Shown here: positions 52,235 to 60,575 of the stretch, piece after piece
How the letters are laid out: each line of letters begins with the position of its first letter
Numbering within the stretch: the first letter of the stretch is position 1
Assembly (NCBI GenBank): GCA_024742705.1
Contig: JANSXZ010000008.1
Coordinates: 1 to 64,000 of the forward strand
DNA length: 64,000 nt
Direction: 5' to 3'
Source: Paracoccaceae bacterium
GTDB lineage: Bacteria > Pseudomonadota > Alphaproteobacteria > Rhodobacterales > Rhodobacteraceae
Notes under the pieces: model-generated
Database searches by the model: none
What the model was told of the DNA's origin: nothing
The model's input: the letters and a program-made list of their open reading frames with translations, nothing else
Program-made: the position numbers and the translations under genes

Positions 52235-53227
52235 ATGAAACGCCGCCGACTGCTGCAAGACGGGCATGAAACATCCGAGGTGGGCCTGGGATGCATGAGC
52301 TTCGCGGGATTTTACGGGCCGACCACCGAAGCCGAGGCGCATGACACGCTGGCCGGGGCGCTGGACATGGGGGTGGATTTTCTGGACACCGCGAATGTTT
52401 ATGGAATGGGACGGTCCGAAGAGATCATCGGCAGTTTCATCAAGGGCGACGCGACGCGGTTCACCATCGCCACCAAGGGCGGGATCTGGCGTGACCCGGA
52501 TACCGGTGAACGCGGATTCAACAACAGCCCCGAGTATCTGCGCGCGGAACTGGAGAAATCGCTGCGCCGGCTCGGGGTTGAGCATGTGGCGCTGTATTAC
52601 ATCCACCGTCGTGATCCGCGGATCGAGATCGAGGCGGTGATGGATACGCTTCTGACGTTCAAGGCGGAAGGCAAGATCGGCGGCATCGGCTTTTCCGAGA
52701 TCTCGCCGGCCTCGTTGCGCCGGGCAGCGGCGGTGGGGCCGGTGGATGCGGTGCAAAGCGAGTATTCACTCTGGACCCGGTTGCCTGAACTGGGGATGCT
52801 GAGCGCCTGCGCCGAACTGGGGGTGGCCTTTGTGCCGTTCTCGCCGGTGGGGCGCGGCATCTTCGCCACCCGCGCGCCGGACCCCGAGACCTTCGCCGCC
52901 AGCGACTTCCGCACCGGCACGCCGCGCTTCAGCGCACCGAACTTCAGCGCCAACATGGCCTACGTGACGCGCTTCAAGGCCTATGCCGCCGATCTGGGCA
53001 CCGCGCCGATCACCCTGTGCATGGCCTGGTGCCTTGCGCGGGGCCCGCATCTGTTGCCGATCCCCGGCACCCGCACCCGCGCGCATCTGGCCGAATGTGC
53101 CGCCGCCAGCGATTTCGCCATGACGCCGGAAATCATGGCCGAGATCGAACGCATCCTGCCGGTAGGCTGGGCGCATGGTGACCGGTACACCGAAGCGCAG
53201 TGGAAAGGGCCCGAGCGGTATTGCTGA
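52235..53227 (+). CDS. aldo/keto reductase
   Basis: This 330-residue NADPH-dependent TIM-barrel oxidoreductase has the catalytic tetrad: Asp in DFLDTANVYGMG (with Tyr), Lys in IATKGGIW and His in YYIHRRDPR. NADP-contact segments are SPVGRGIF and PIPGTRTRAHL. It is of the AKR11/13-like group that opens with GLGCMSFAGFYG. The substrate is unknown. A strong GGAGAGGG site precedes the ATG. It probably forms a unit with the dipeptidase gene. Confidence 0.88.
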   Translation: MKRRRLLQDGHETSEVGLGCMSFAGFYGPTTEAEAHDTLAGALDMGVDFLDTANVYGMGRSEEIIGSFIKGDATRFTIATKGGIWRDPDTGERGFNNSPEYLRAELEKSLRRLGVEHVALYYIHRRDPRIEIEAVMDTLLTFKAEGKIGGIGFSEISPASLRRAAAVGPVDAVQSEYSLWTRLPELGMLSACAELGVAFVPFSPVGRGIFATRAPDPETFAASDFRTGTPRFSAPNFSANMAYVTRFKAYAADLGTAPITLCMAWCLARGPHLLPIPGTRTRAHLAECAAASDFAMTPEIMAEIERILPVGWAHGDRYTEAQWKGPERYC

Positions 53228-53240
53228 GATCGGACGGTGG

Positions 53241-53308
53241 AGGGGGGCCGTCGGCCCCCCGCGTGCCATGCGGCACGCCCCCCCGAGGATATTTTCAGCG
53301 AGGGGAAG
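53241..53308 (+). repeat. dispersed intergenic repeat, copy B
   Basis: GGGGGGCCGTCGGCCCCCC and GTGCCATGCGGCAC form two hairpins, followed by CCCCGAGGATATTTTCAGCG and AGGGGAAG. It is the same design as copies A and C and lies between two convergent genes. Confidence 0.75.
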
Positions 53309-53317
53309 CGGCGCGGA

Positions 53318-54961
53318 TCAGACCAGCCGCGACATGTCCTTGGCGGCGCGCACGAAATCCGCGAAGAGCGGGTGCGGATCGAAAGGTTTCGATTTCAGTT
53401 CGGGGTGAAACTGCACCCCGATGAACCACGGATGGTTGGACCATTCGACGATTTCCGGCAATCGCCCGTCGGGTGACATGCCGGAAAAACGCAGGCCGGC
53501 TGATTCAAGCTGGGCGCGGTATTCGATGTCGACCTCGTAGCGGTGGCGGTGCCTTTCGTCGATGCTGGTGCGGCCATAGACCTGGGCCACTTTTGATCCT
53601 TCGGCCAGCGTGGCATCATAGGCGCCCAGCCGCATGGTGCCGCCCTTGTCGTCGTCGAGGCGGCGTTCGACCTTGTGGTTGCCCTGCACCCATTCCTTGA
53701 GGTGATAGACGACCGGGGTGAAGCGTTTCTTGCCTGCCTCGTGGTCGAATTCCTCGGATCCGGCATCGGGAAGCCTGGCGACGTTGCGCGCCGCTTCGAT
53801 CACGGCCATCTGCATCCCGAGGCAGATGCCGAGGTAGGGCACCTTGCGGGTCCGGGCGAATTCGGCGGCCTTGATCTTGCCCTCTGTGCCGCGTTCGCCG
53901 AAGCCGCCGGGCACGAGGATGGCGTTGAAACCTTCCAGATGGGGGGCGGCGTCCTCGCGTTCGAAAAGCTCGGCATCTACCCATTCGATGTTGACCCGCA
54001 CGCGGTTGGCCATGCCGCCGTGGGTCAGCGCCTCGGCGATGGATTTATAGGCGTCTTCGAGCTGTGTATACTTGCCGACGATGGCGATCTTGACCTCGCC
54101 TTCGGGGTTATAGATGCGGTCGGCCACGTCCTCCCAGCGCGCCAGGTTGGGGCGCGGCGCGGGGGTGATGCGGAAAGCATCAAGCACCGCCTGGTCGAGC
54201 CCCTCGCGGTGGTAGGCCAGCGGCGCCTCGTAGATCGACCGCAGATCCTGCGCCGCGATGACGCTGTCGGGCCGGACATTGCAGAACAGCGCGAGTTTCT
54301 CGCGCTCCTTTGCGGGGATCGGGCCTTCGGAGCGGCACACCAGGATGTCGGGGGCGATGCCGATCGAACGTAGCTCCTTGACCGAATGCTGGGTCGGCTT
54401 GGTCTTGAGTTCGCCGCTGGCGCGGATGAAGGGCAGCAACGTGAGATGCATGAAGATGCACTGGCCGCGCGGGCGGTCCTGGCTGAACTGGCGGATCGCC
54501 TCGAAGAACGGCAGGCCTTCGATGTCGCCCACGGTGCCGCCGATTTCGCAGAGCATGAAATCGACCTCGTCGGCGCCGATGGCGAGGAAATCCTTGATCT
54601 CGTTGGTGACGTGGGGGATCACCTGAATGGTCTTGCCCAGGTAATCGCCGCGGCGTTCCTTTTCCAGAACGGTGGAATAGACGCGCCCGGACGAAATGCT
54701 GTCGGTCTTGCGGGCAGCGACGCCGGTGAAGCGTTCGTAGTGGCCCAGATCCAGATCGGTTTCCGCGCCATCGTCGGTCACGAAGACCTCGCCGTGTTCA
54801 AACGGACTCATGGTTCCGGGATCGACGTTGAGGTAGGGATCGAGCTTGCGCAGACGTACCGAGAAACCGCGCGCCTGAAGCAGGGCACCCAGCGCCGCCG
54901 AGGCAAGGCCCTTGCCCAGTGAGGACACCACGCCGCCGGTGATGAAGATGTAACGCGCCAT
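53318..54961 (-). CDS. pyrG: CTP synthase
   Basis: PyrG converts UTP to CTP with ATP and glutamine. The 547-residue enzyme has the synthetase domain (residues about 1-270) with [19 protein letters not shown] at the start, [20 protein letters not shown], and the metal site in [17 protein letters not shown]-terminal class I amidotransferase domain has nucleophile Cys in [14 protein letters not shown] and His-Glu in [10 protein letters not shown]. Length is normal. It is 166 bases downstream of secG on the same strand. Confidence 0.97.
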   Translation of the reverse strand: MARYIFITGGVVSSLGKGLASAALGALLQARGFSVRLRKLDPYLNVDPGTMSPFEHGEVFVTDDGAETDLDLGHYERFTGVAARKTDSISSGRVYSTVLEKERRGDYLGKTIQVIPHVTNEIKDFLAIGADEVDFMLCEIGGTVGDIEGLPFFEAIRQFSQDRPRGQCIFMHLTLLPFIRASGELKTKPTQHSVKELRSIGIAPDILVCRSEGPIPAKEREKLALFCNVRPDSVIAAQDLRSIYEAPLAYHREGLDQAVLDAFRITPAPRPNLARWEDVADRIYNPEGEVKIAIVGKYTQLEDAYKSIAEALTHGGMANRVRVNIEWVDAELFEREDAAPHLEGFNAILVPGGFGERGTEGKIKAAEFARTRKVPYLGICLGMQMAVIEAARNVARLPDAGSEEFDHEAGKKRFTPVVYHLKEWVQGNHKVERRLDDDKGGTMRLGAYDATLAEGSKVAQVYGRTSIDERHRHRYEVDIEYRAQLESAGLRFSGMSPDGRLPEIVEWSNHPWFIGVQFHPELKSKPFDPHPLFADFVRAAKDMSRLV

Positions 54962-55127
54962 TGCGAAGGGTCTCCCGTGAGGGGCGCATCTACGCGCCGT
55001 GCATCAGCCCTGAGCGGTTCGAAAACCGCAGCACCACGGGACTTGAGCCATAGAGGATTCGCGCCGAAAGCGCAAGGCTGGCCGCAAGATGCTGTTGCGG
55101 CGCCAATCGTGATTTCAAGGTCTTGTG

Positions 55128-55493
55128 TCAGTCGGCGCGGGGCACCAGCGGCGCGTTGTCATCCGCCGAAGGCGGCAGCAGGCTGTCGCCGGTCGGCAGG
55201 CCCGGTGCCGCCGGTTGCGACGGTGCGGGCGCCGGCACGCCAAGCCGGTCGATCACAGAAGTGCCGGATGCCCGCTGTGCGGCCAGAACCGTCAGCAGGA
55301 TCGACGTGCAGATGAATGCCACGGCCAGAACCCACGTCACCTTGCTGAGCGCGGTTGCCGCCGCGCGGCCCGACATCGCGCCGCCGCCACCGCCGCCCAT
55401 GCCCAGGCCGCCGCCTTCCGAGCGCTGAAGCAGCACGACGGCGATCAGCCCCAGGGCGAGAAGAAGGTGGACGATGAGAACGACGTTTTCCAT
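55128..55493 (-). CDS. secG: preprotein translocase subunit SecG
   Basis: This 121-residue inner-membrane protein has two helices (VVLIVHLLLALGLIAVVLLQ and VTWVLAVAFICTSILLTVLA) joined by a Gly-rich loop (EGGGLGMGGGGGGAMSGRA), the SecG signature. The C-terminal Pro/Ala-rich tail (PAPAPSQPAAPGLPTGDS) is an alphaproteobacterial extension. SecG assists SecYEG in protein export. The start at 55493 gives MENVVLIVHLLLAL. It precedes pyrG on the same strand, a common neighbour. Confidence 0.94.
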   Translation of the reverse strand: MENVVLIVHLLLALGLIAVVLLQRSEGGGLGMGGGGGGAMSGRAAATALSKVTWVLAVAFICTSILLTVLAAQRASGTSVIDRLGVPAPAPSQPAAPGLPTGDSLLPPSADDNAPLVPRAD

Positions 55494-55600
55494 GAGAACC
55501 TGCGGCGGATGCGTGTCGGGCGGTATGTAGGCAAGTTTGACGATAGGGGCAAGGGCGCATTGGCGCTGGACATGGGGCGCGTCTCGGGCGACGCTGCGGC

Positions 55601-56218
55601 ATGCCACACGACCATTCGGACCATGACCACCCGCACGCGCTGCTGCCGCCCGACCCCGCCCTGCGGGTCAAGGCGCTTGAGACGATCCTGACCCGCAAGG
55701 GGCTGATCGAACCGGCGGCTCTCGATGAGATCATCGACACCTACCAGAACCGCATCGGGCCGCAGAACGGTGCGCAGGTGGTCGCGCGGGCCTGGACCGA
55801 TCCGGCGTTCCGCGCGGACCTGCTGCGCGATGCGACGGCGGTGGTGGCCGATATGGGCTTTTACGGGCGTCAGGGCGAACATATCGTCGCAGTGGAGAAC
55901 ACACCTGAACAGCACAACATGGTCGTCTGCACGCTGTGCAGTTGCTACCCTTGGCCGCTGCTGGGCATTCCGCCGGGCTGGTACAAGTCGGATGCCTACC
56001 GCGCGCGCGCGGTGCGCGAGCCGCGGCGCGTGCTGTCCGAGTTCGGTGTGGAGTTGCCCGAAGACACGGCGGTGCGGGTGTGGGATTCGACCGCCGAGGT
56101 GCGCTACCTGGTGGTGCCGATGCGACCGGCGGGCACCGAGGCGATGGATGCCGCTGCGCTGGCCCGGCTGGTGACACGCGACAGCATGATCGGCACCGGC
56201 CTGGTGACGGCGCCATGA
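55601..56218 (+). CDS. nthA: nitrile hydratase alpha subunit, cobalt type
   Basis: Nitrile hydratase converts nitriles to amides. The 205-residue alpha subunit carries the metal site VCTLCSC with Cys110, Cys113, Ser114 and Cys115. The Thr in CTLCSC marks the cobalt type (iron enzymes have Ser there). Cys113 and Cys115 would be oxidised to sulfinic and sulfenic acid. Other family segments are FYGRQGEHIVAVENTPEQHN and SYPWP-like YPWPLLGIPPGWYKS. It overlaps nthB by four bases. Confidence 0.95.
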   Translation: MPHDHSDHDHPHALLPPDPALRVKALETILTRKGLIEPAALDEIIDTYQNRIGPQNGAQVVARAWTDPAFRADLLRDATAVVADMGFYGRQGEHIVAVENTPEQHNMVVCTLCSCYPWPLLGIPPGWYKSDAYRARAVREPRRVLSEFGVELPEDTAVRVWDSTAEVRYLVVPMRPAGTEAMDAAALARLVTRDSMIGTGLVTAP

Positions 56219-56898
56219 CGCGGGTGCATGACATGGGCGGGCGTTACGGCGATGGCCCGGTGCGGCCCGAACCGCAGGGCGTGCCCGCGTTCGCGGCGGA
56301 TTGGCACCCTCGGGCGCTGGCGCTGACGGTGGCTGCGGGCGGTCTGGGCAAGTGGAACATCGACATGGCCCGCCACGCCCGCGAGGCGTTGGCACCCAGA
56401 GATTACAACCGCTTTGCCTATTACGAGAAATGGATCGCCGCGCTTGCCGACATGCTGGTATCGGAAGGGTTGGTCAGCCGCGCGGAACTGACCGATGGGC
56501 AGGGGGCCGCGCCCGGTCCGGAGGGGCCGGCCGCCGGCCCGGTCACCGTGCAGAAGGTGCGCCAGATGATAGCAAATGGCGCGCCGGCCGACCGCGCGGC
56601 GTCGGCGCCGGCGCGGTTCGTGCCCGGCGACCGGGTGCGCACCCGGCGGCCCGCAGCGAACCTTTTCGTCGATGGCGGGCACACGCGCCTGCCGCAATAT
56701 GCCGCCGGCGCCGAGGGCCGCGTCTTGCGGGTGCATGGCAGTCACGTTCTGCCGGACCGCAGCGCGCACAAGCTGGGCGAGGGGGCCGAGCCGCTTTATG
56801 CGGTGGCGTTTGCCGCGTCCGCGCTTTGGGCCCGCCCCGAGCATCCGCGCGATGAGGTGGTCCTGGATCTCTGGCAGTCTTACCTGGAGGCGGTGTGA
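56215..56898 (+). CDS. nthB: nitrile hydratase beta subunit
   Basis: The 227-residue beta subunit completes the active site. Signature segments are MTRVHDMGGRYGDGPV at the start, KWNIDMARHAREALAPRDYNRFAYYEKW, and the C-terminal barrel with FVPGDRVRTRRPAANLFVDGGHTRLPQYA. The ATG overlaps the nthA stop. The activator gene follows with a one-base overlap (TGATG at 56896-56900). Confidence 0.94.
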   Translation: MTRVHDMGGRYGDGPVRPEPQGVPAFAADWHPRALALTVAAGGLGKWNIDMARHAREALAPRDYNRFAYYEKWIAALADMLVSEGLVSRAELTDGQGAAPGPEGPAAGPVTVQKVRQMIANGAPADRAASAPARFVPGDRVRTRRPAANLFVDGGHTRLPQYAAGAEGRVLRVHGSHVLPDRSAHKLGEGAEPLYAVAFAASALWARPEHPRDEVVLDLWQSYLEAV

Positions 56899-57203
56899 TG
56901 CGGCCCGAGCCGGTGTTCGGTGAGCCATGGCATGCGCAGGTTTTCGCGCTGACCGTGCATTTGAACGAAACCGGGCGGTTTTCGTGGCCGGACTGGGCAG
57001 CGCGGTTTTCCGCCACCCTGGCCGCGCACGGGCTGAACAAGGCTTTGAACGGGGGCGATGACTATTTTGTCGCCTGGCTGGAGACCCTTGAAACCCTTCT
57101 GGCGGAGGACGGGACAGCCGATCCCGCCGAGGCCGCCGCTGTGAAGGACGATTGGGCACGGGCCTATCTGGACACACCGCACGGCGCGCCGGTTCGGTTG
57201 TAA
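56898..57203 (+). CDS. nitrile hydratase activator (beta-subunit-like, P14K/NhlE type)
   Basis: This 101-residue protein resembles the N-terminal domain of the nitrile hydratase beta subunit: FGEPWHAQVFALTVHLNETGRFSWPDWAARFSATL, then GDDYFVAWLETLETLLAEDG. Such small proteins deliver cobalt to the alpha subunit by subunit swapping. The ATG overlaps the nthB stop. No amidase gene is adjacent, so the amide may be used elsewhere or secreted. Confidence 0.88.
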   Translation: MRPEPVFGEPWHAQVFALTVHLNETGRFSWPDWAARFSATLAAHGLNKALNGGDDYFVAWLETLETLLAEDGTADPAEAAAVKDDWARAYLDTPHGAPVRL

Positions 57204-57228
57204 CGCGGGGTTCGCGCATGGCGCGAAC

Positions 57229-57300
57229 GGGGGGCTGTCTGCCCCCGGCGCGCCCCTTGCGGGGCGCTCCCCCCGAGGATACTTCCGGCGAAAGGAAAGC
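57229..57300 (+). repeat. dispersed intergenic repeat, copy C
   Basis: GGGGGGCTGTCTGCCCCC and GGCGCGCCCCTTGCGGGGCG form hairpins, then CCCCCCGAGGATACTTCCGG and CGAAAGGAAAGC follow. The design is as in copies A and B. It lies between convergent genes. Confidence 0.75.
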
Positions 57301-57306
57301 CTGGCG

Positions 57307-58110
57307 TCAGACGAAGACCACGACCGATTGCATGCCGTCGGCGACGATCCGTCCGGCCGCGTTCCAGACCCGCATGTGCTGGCTGGAGTATCCGTCGCGC
57401 GCGCCGGTGGCGGCGGTTTCGACGTGCCACCAGCCATCGGTGGTGGCGGGTGCGGGATCGAGCAGGTTGAACATCCAGGTCATCGAGGAATTGCGACCGA
57501 GGCGTGGAAACATCGGGAACACGGCGGGCGGGAGCACATCGGCGATGCAAAAGAGCGGCAGCAGGCCGTGGTGCGCGGCCGGATCGCGGTGCCGGACCCA
57601 AGCCCGGATGTAGCCGCGTTTCGAGCCCGACAAAGGCAGATCGCCTTCGATGCGCAGCATTTCGAAGTTGCGGTGAAAGCGCGGTGCGAGGGCGGCGGCC
57701 TGGGGCGGGATCATCGGCCCGAGGGTTTCCGGCGGCGGCGCCTCGGGTGCTGGTGTGGCGGCCGCGATGCCCGATTGCATCGGCGTGCCGAAGACGAAGC
57801 TGGCGGTGATGGCCAGATTATCGCCGCTGTGACCCCGCGCCTCGAGGGATGTGACATTGCGGCCAGTGCGCAGGGGGGTGACCGAGATCGCGACCTCGTC
57901 CGCGACGGGTGCCACGAAGTTCACCATCGCCGATCGCAAAGGCGGCAGATCGGGGTGTTGGTGCAGCGTTGCATCGAGCAGGAGCGTGGCGGCGAAGCCG
58001 CCGTAGGTGGTGCGGCCCTGCATCCAGTTTTCGGGCACCGGGGCGCGAAACGCTCCGTCGGTGAATTGCATCCGGGCGAGCGCCGGCGCGAGGGCAATGC
58101 TGTCGGTCAT
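57307..58110 (-). CDS. acyl-CoA thioesterase-like hotdog-fold protein
   Basis: This 267-residue protein has the double-hotdog layout of TesB/thioesterase-like proteins: PENWMQGRTTYGGFAATLLLDATL in the first half, MVNFVAPVADEVAISVTPLRTGRNVTSLEARG, and a second hotdog with DVLPPAVFPMFPRLG and TWMFNLLDPAP. It probably hydrolyses a medium- or branched-chain acyl-CoA; the substrate is not evident. The start is at 58110 (MTDSIALAPALARM). It converges with the nitrile hydratase operon. Confidence 0.82.
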   Translation of the reverse strand: MTDSIALAPALARMQFTDGAFRAPVPENWMQGRTTYGGFAATLLLDATLHQHPDLPPLRSAMVNFVAPVADEVAISVTPLRTGRNVTSLEARGHSGDNLAITASFVFGTPMQSGIAAATPAPEAPPPETLGPMIPPQAAALAPRFHRNFEMLRIEGDLPLSGSKRGYIRAWVRHRDPAAHHGLLPLFCIADVLPPAVFPMFPRLGRNSSMTWMFNLLDPAPATTDGWWHVETAATGARDGYSSQHMRVWNAAGRIVADGMQSVVVFV

Positions 58111-58174
58111 GCGCGATGTCCTTTGTCGAGGAATGCGGCGATCCGGACCCTGTGTGCGGTGTGCCGTCAGGGGT

Positions 58175-58402
58175 TCAGGTTTCAGGAGGCCTGGCGGGAC
58201 GCCGCGTCAGGCCGGCGGCATTGAGAAAGCGCCGCCATGCGCCGGGTGCGGGCAGGCGCAGCAAGGGGCGCCAGGTGCGCGGGGTACGCCCCGCGAGGCG
58301 GTTGAATTCGTGAACGTCGATCACCCGTTCGGCGCAGCCACAGCCTTCGCCGGTTGCGACATGGGTGTAGTAGAAGCTTTCGAAACCATTGCGTGACGTC
58401 AT
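58175..58402 (-). CDS. small protein of unknown function
   Basis: The product is 75 residues starting at an ATG with an AAGGAGAA site (MTSRNGFESFYYTHVATGEGCGC). There are two neighbouring cysteines (CGC) and a basic, Arg/Pro-rich C-terminal half (GRTPRTWRPLLRLPAPGAWRR). No membrane helix and no recognised family. It lies 10 bases downstream of the membrane protein gene at 58413, so both may be one transcript. Confidence 0.6.
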   Translation of the reverse strand: MTSRNGFESFYYTHVATGEGCGCAERVIDVHEFNRLAGRTPRTWRPLLRLPAPGAWRRFLNAAGLTRRPARPPET

Positions 58403-58412
58403 TGCCTTCTCC

Positions 58413-58808
58413 TTATTGATCCACGTCGTCCACATCGGCCTGACCCGACAGCCGGCGGCGCACGATGCTCCAGCTGAGGCCGGTGCCCAGCACCACCGAC
58501 AGCGCGAGGATCGCCAGCCAGACGTTCATGTCGCGGTTGTCGAGCCGCAGCAGGCCGAGATCGTAGAGCATCCAGAGCAGGGCGGCCACCACCGCGAGCA
58601 CCAGCGCCATGCCAAAGCTGCCAATGGAACGCAACGTCGCGCGCAGGTAGATTATGTAGCCGACCGCAAGCACCAGCCCGCCGAAGACGATGGCCGAAAG
58701 CGGCGCGCCTTCGGGAGCCGATGCCCAGCGCACATAGTTCCATTGCGTCGGGTTGTAGGTCGCGGCCAGCAGGGTGAATGCAAAGGCCCAGCGGATCAGA
58801 ATGCTCAT
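58413..58808 (-). CDS. four-helix inner-membrane protein of unknown function
   Basis: This 131-residue protein has about four membrane helices (ILIRWAFAFTLLAATY, LSAIVFGGLVLAVGYIIYL, SFGMALVLAVVAALLWMLY, MNVWLAILALSVVLGTGLSW) and a short acidic tail (QADVDDVDQ). It resembles small DUF6524-type proteins of Rhodobacteraceae, but the match is from memory. It is divergent from purA across 152 bases. Confidence 0.75.
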   Translation of the reverse strand: MSILIRWAFAFTLLAATYNPTQWNYVRWASAPEGAPLSAIVFGGLVLAVGYIIYLRATLRSIGSFGMALVLAVVAALLWMLYDLGLLRLDNRDMNVWLAILALSVVLGTGLSWSIVRRRLSGQADVDDVDQ

Positions 58809-58960
58809 TCGCGGTATGTCCTTTCCGTTCTGCGCGTCCAGATGCGCGCAATTGCGGCCCGCTGTCCAGTCCCGCTTGGTCGGGCGGCGCAGTTTGAGGT
58901 TTCGCCCCGTCGCTGGCATGGCTATACCGGCGCGGGTTTGATCCGTGAGGGGAATTCGAC

Positions 58961-60253
58961 ATGGCCAATGTGGTTGTAGTGGGCGCGCAATGGGGCGACG
59001 AGGGCAAGGGCAAGATCGTCGACTGGCTGTCGGAGCGGGCGGATGTGATCGCGCGGTTCCAGGGCGGGCATAATGCCGGCCACACGCTGGTGATCGACGG
59101 GAAGGTGTTCAAGCTGTCGCTGCTGCCTTCGGGGATCGTGCGCGGCGGCAAGCTGTCGGTGATCGGCAATGGCGTCGTGCTGGACCCGTGGCACCTGGTC
59201 AAGGAGATTGCCCAGCTGCGCGGGCAGGGTGTGGAGATCGGGCCCGACACCCTCATGATTGCCGAAAACACGCCGCTGATCCTGCCGATCCACGGCGAAC
59301 TGGATCGCGCACGGGAGGCGCAGAATTCGGTTGCCCGGATCGGCACCACCGGCCGCGGAATCGGGCCGGCCTACGAGGACAAGGTGGGCCGCAGGTCGGT
59401 TCGGGTGGCCGATCTGGCCGATGCGGCAACGCTGGAACTGCGGGTGGATCGCGCGCTGGTGCATCATGACGCCCTGCGCCGCGGCCTTGGGTTGGCGCCG
59501 GTGGACCGCGCGGCGCTGATCGCGGCGCTGCAAGAGGTGGCGCCGCAGGTTCTGGCCTATGCCGCGCCGGTCTGGAAGGTGCTGAACGACAAGCGCAAGG
59601 CCGGCAAGCGCATCCTGTTCGAAGGCGCGCAGGGCGCCTTGCTCGACATTGATTTCGGCACCTACCCTTTTGTTACATCGTCGAATGTGATCGCTGGCCA
59701 GGCGGCGACAGGCACCGGTATCGGGCCGGGTGCGATCGATTTCGTGCTGGGCATCGTCAAGGCCTATACCACCCGCGTGGGCGAGGGCCCGTTCCCGGCA
59801 GAACTGCACGACGCCGATGGCCAGCGGCTGGGCGAGCGCGGGCACGAGTTTGGCACCGTGACCGGACGCAAGCGGCGTTGCGGCTGGTTCGATGCGGTGC
59901 TGGTGCGCCAGACCTGCGCGACCTCGGGTGTGAACGGAATCGCGCTGACCAAGCTGGATGTGCTGGACGGATTCGATGTGCTGAAAATCTGCGTGGGCTA
60001 CGAGCTTGACGGGGTGCGGATCGATCATCTGCCGACAGCAGCGGATCACCAGGCCCGCTGCACGCCGATCTACGAGGAAATGCCCGGCTGGAGCGCGTCG
60101 ACCGAAGGCGCCCGTAGTTGGGCCGATTTGCCGGCGGCGGCGATCAAGTATGTGCGCCGCGTGGAAGAGTTGATCGGCTGCCCTGTCGCACTATTGTCCA
60201 CGTCACCGGAACGCGAGGACACCATTCTGGTGACCGACCCGTTCGCCGATTGA
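58961..60253 (+). CDS. purA: adenylosuccinate synthetase
   Basis: PurA joins IMP and aspartate with GTP on the way to AMP. The 430-residue protein starts [21 protein letters not shown] with the catalytic Asp13-type residue and P-loop, followed by [29 protein letters not shown] and [14 protein letters not shown]. The C-terminal GTP-binding KLDVLDGFD and substrate loop match the family. It is divergent from the membrane gene and followed 16 bases later by the DUF2842 gene. Confidence 0.97.
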   Translation: MANVVVVGAQWGDEGKGKIVDWLSERADVIARFQGGHNAGHTLVIDGKVFKLSLLPSGIVRGGKLSVIGNGVVLDPWHLVKEIAQLRGQGVEIGPDTLMIAENTPLILPIHGELDRAREAQNSVARIGTTGRGIGPAYEDKVGRRSVRVADLADAATLELRVDRALVHHDALRRGLGLAPVDRAALIAALQEVAPQVLAYAAPVWKVLNDKRKAGKRILFEGAQGALLDIDFGTYPFVTSSNVIAGQAATGTGIGPGAIDFVLGIVKAYTTRVGEGPFPAELHDADGQRLGERGHEFGTVTGRKRRCGWFDAVLVRQTCATSGVNGIALTKLDVLDGFDVLKICVGYELDGVRIDHLPTAADHQARCTPIYEEMPGWSASTEGARSWADLPAAAIKYVRRVEELIGCPVALLSTSPEREDTILVTDPFAD

Positions 60254-60269
60254 AGGAGCCTTTCGCACC

Positions 60270-60506
60270 GTGAGCACACCTGCAAAACCCGGACTGAGCC
60301 TGAAGGCGCGCAAGCGCTGGTCGCTGGTGATTCTGCTGGTCGGATTGCCGATCTACATCGTTGCCGCGGTCACGGTGATGAACTGGCTGGGGCGGCCGTC
60401 GATCCTGATCGAACTGCTGGTCTATCTTGCGCTGGGAATCGTCTGGGCGTTGCCATTTCGATTCGTGTTTCGCGGCGTCGGGCAGGCCGATCCCGACCAA
60501 TCGTGA
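60270..60506 (+). CDS. DUF2842 membrane protein
   Basis: This 78-residue protein has two membrane helices (SLVILLVGLPIYIVAAVTVM and ILIELLVYLALGIVWALPF) and the family ending FRFVFRGVGQADP. The start is GTG at 60270 with AAGGAGCC eleven bases upstream. DUF2842 genes commonly follow purA in Rhodobacteraceae. Function is unknown. A GC-rich hairpin ends the unit. Confidence 0.88.
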   Translation: MSTPAKPGLSLKARKRWSLVILLVGLPIYIVAAVTVMNWLGRPSILIELLVYLALGIVWALPFRFVFRGVGQADPDQS

Positions 60507-60520
60507 GCCTCTGAAACGCG

Positions 60521-60550
60521 AACACCCCCGGCGAGCAGTCCGGGGGTGTT
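60521..60550. terminator. bidirectional stem-loop terminator
   Basis: A perfect 11-bp stem AACACCCCCGG/CCGGGGGTGTT with an 8-base loop lies between the convergent genes DUF2842 and 60576-63251. It has little T tract but is strong and symmetrical. Confidence 0.7.
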
Positions 60551-60575
60551 GCCAGAAGACCTGATGGCGGTGGCG

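Noticed and set aside
55000..55060. tRNA-like segment with GGTTCGAAAACC
   Set aside because: It contains a T-loop-like string but no cloverleaf or acceptor pairing.
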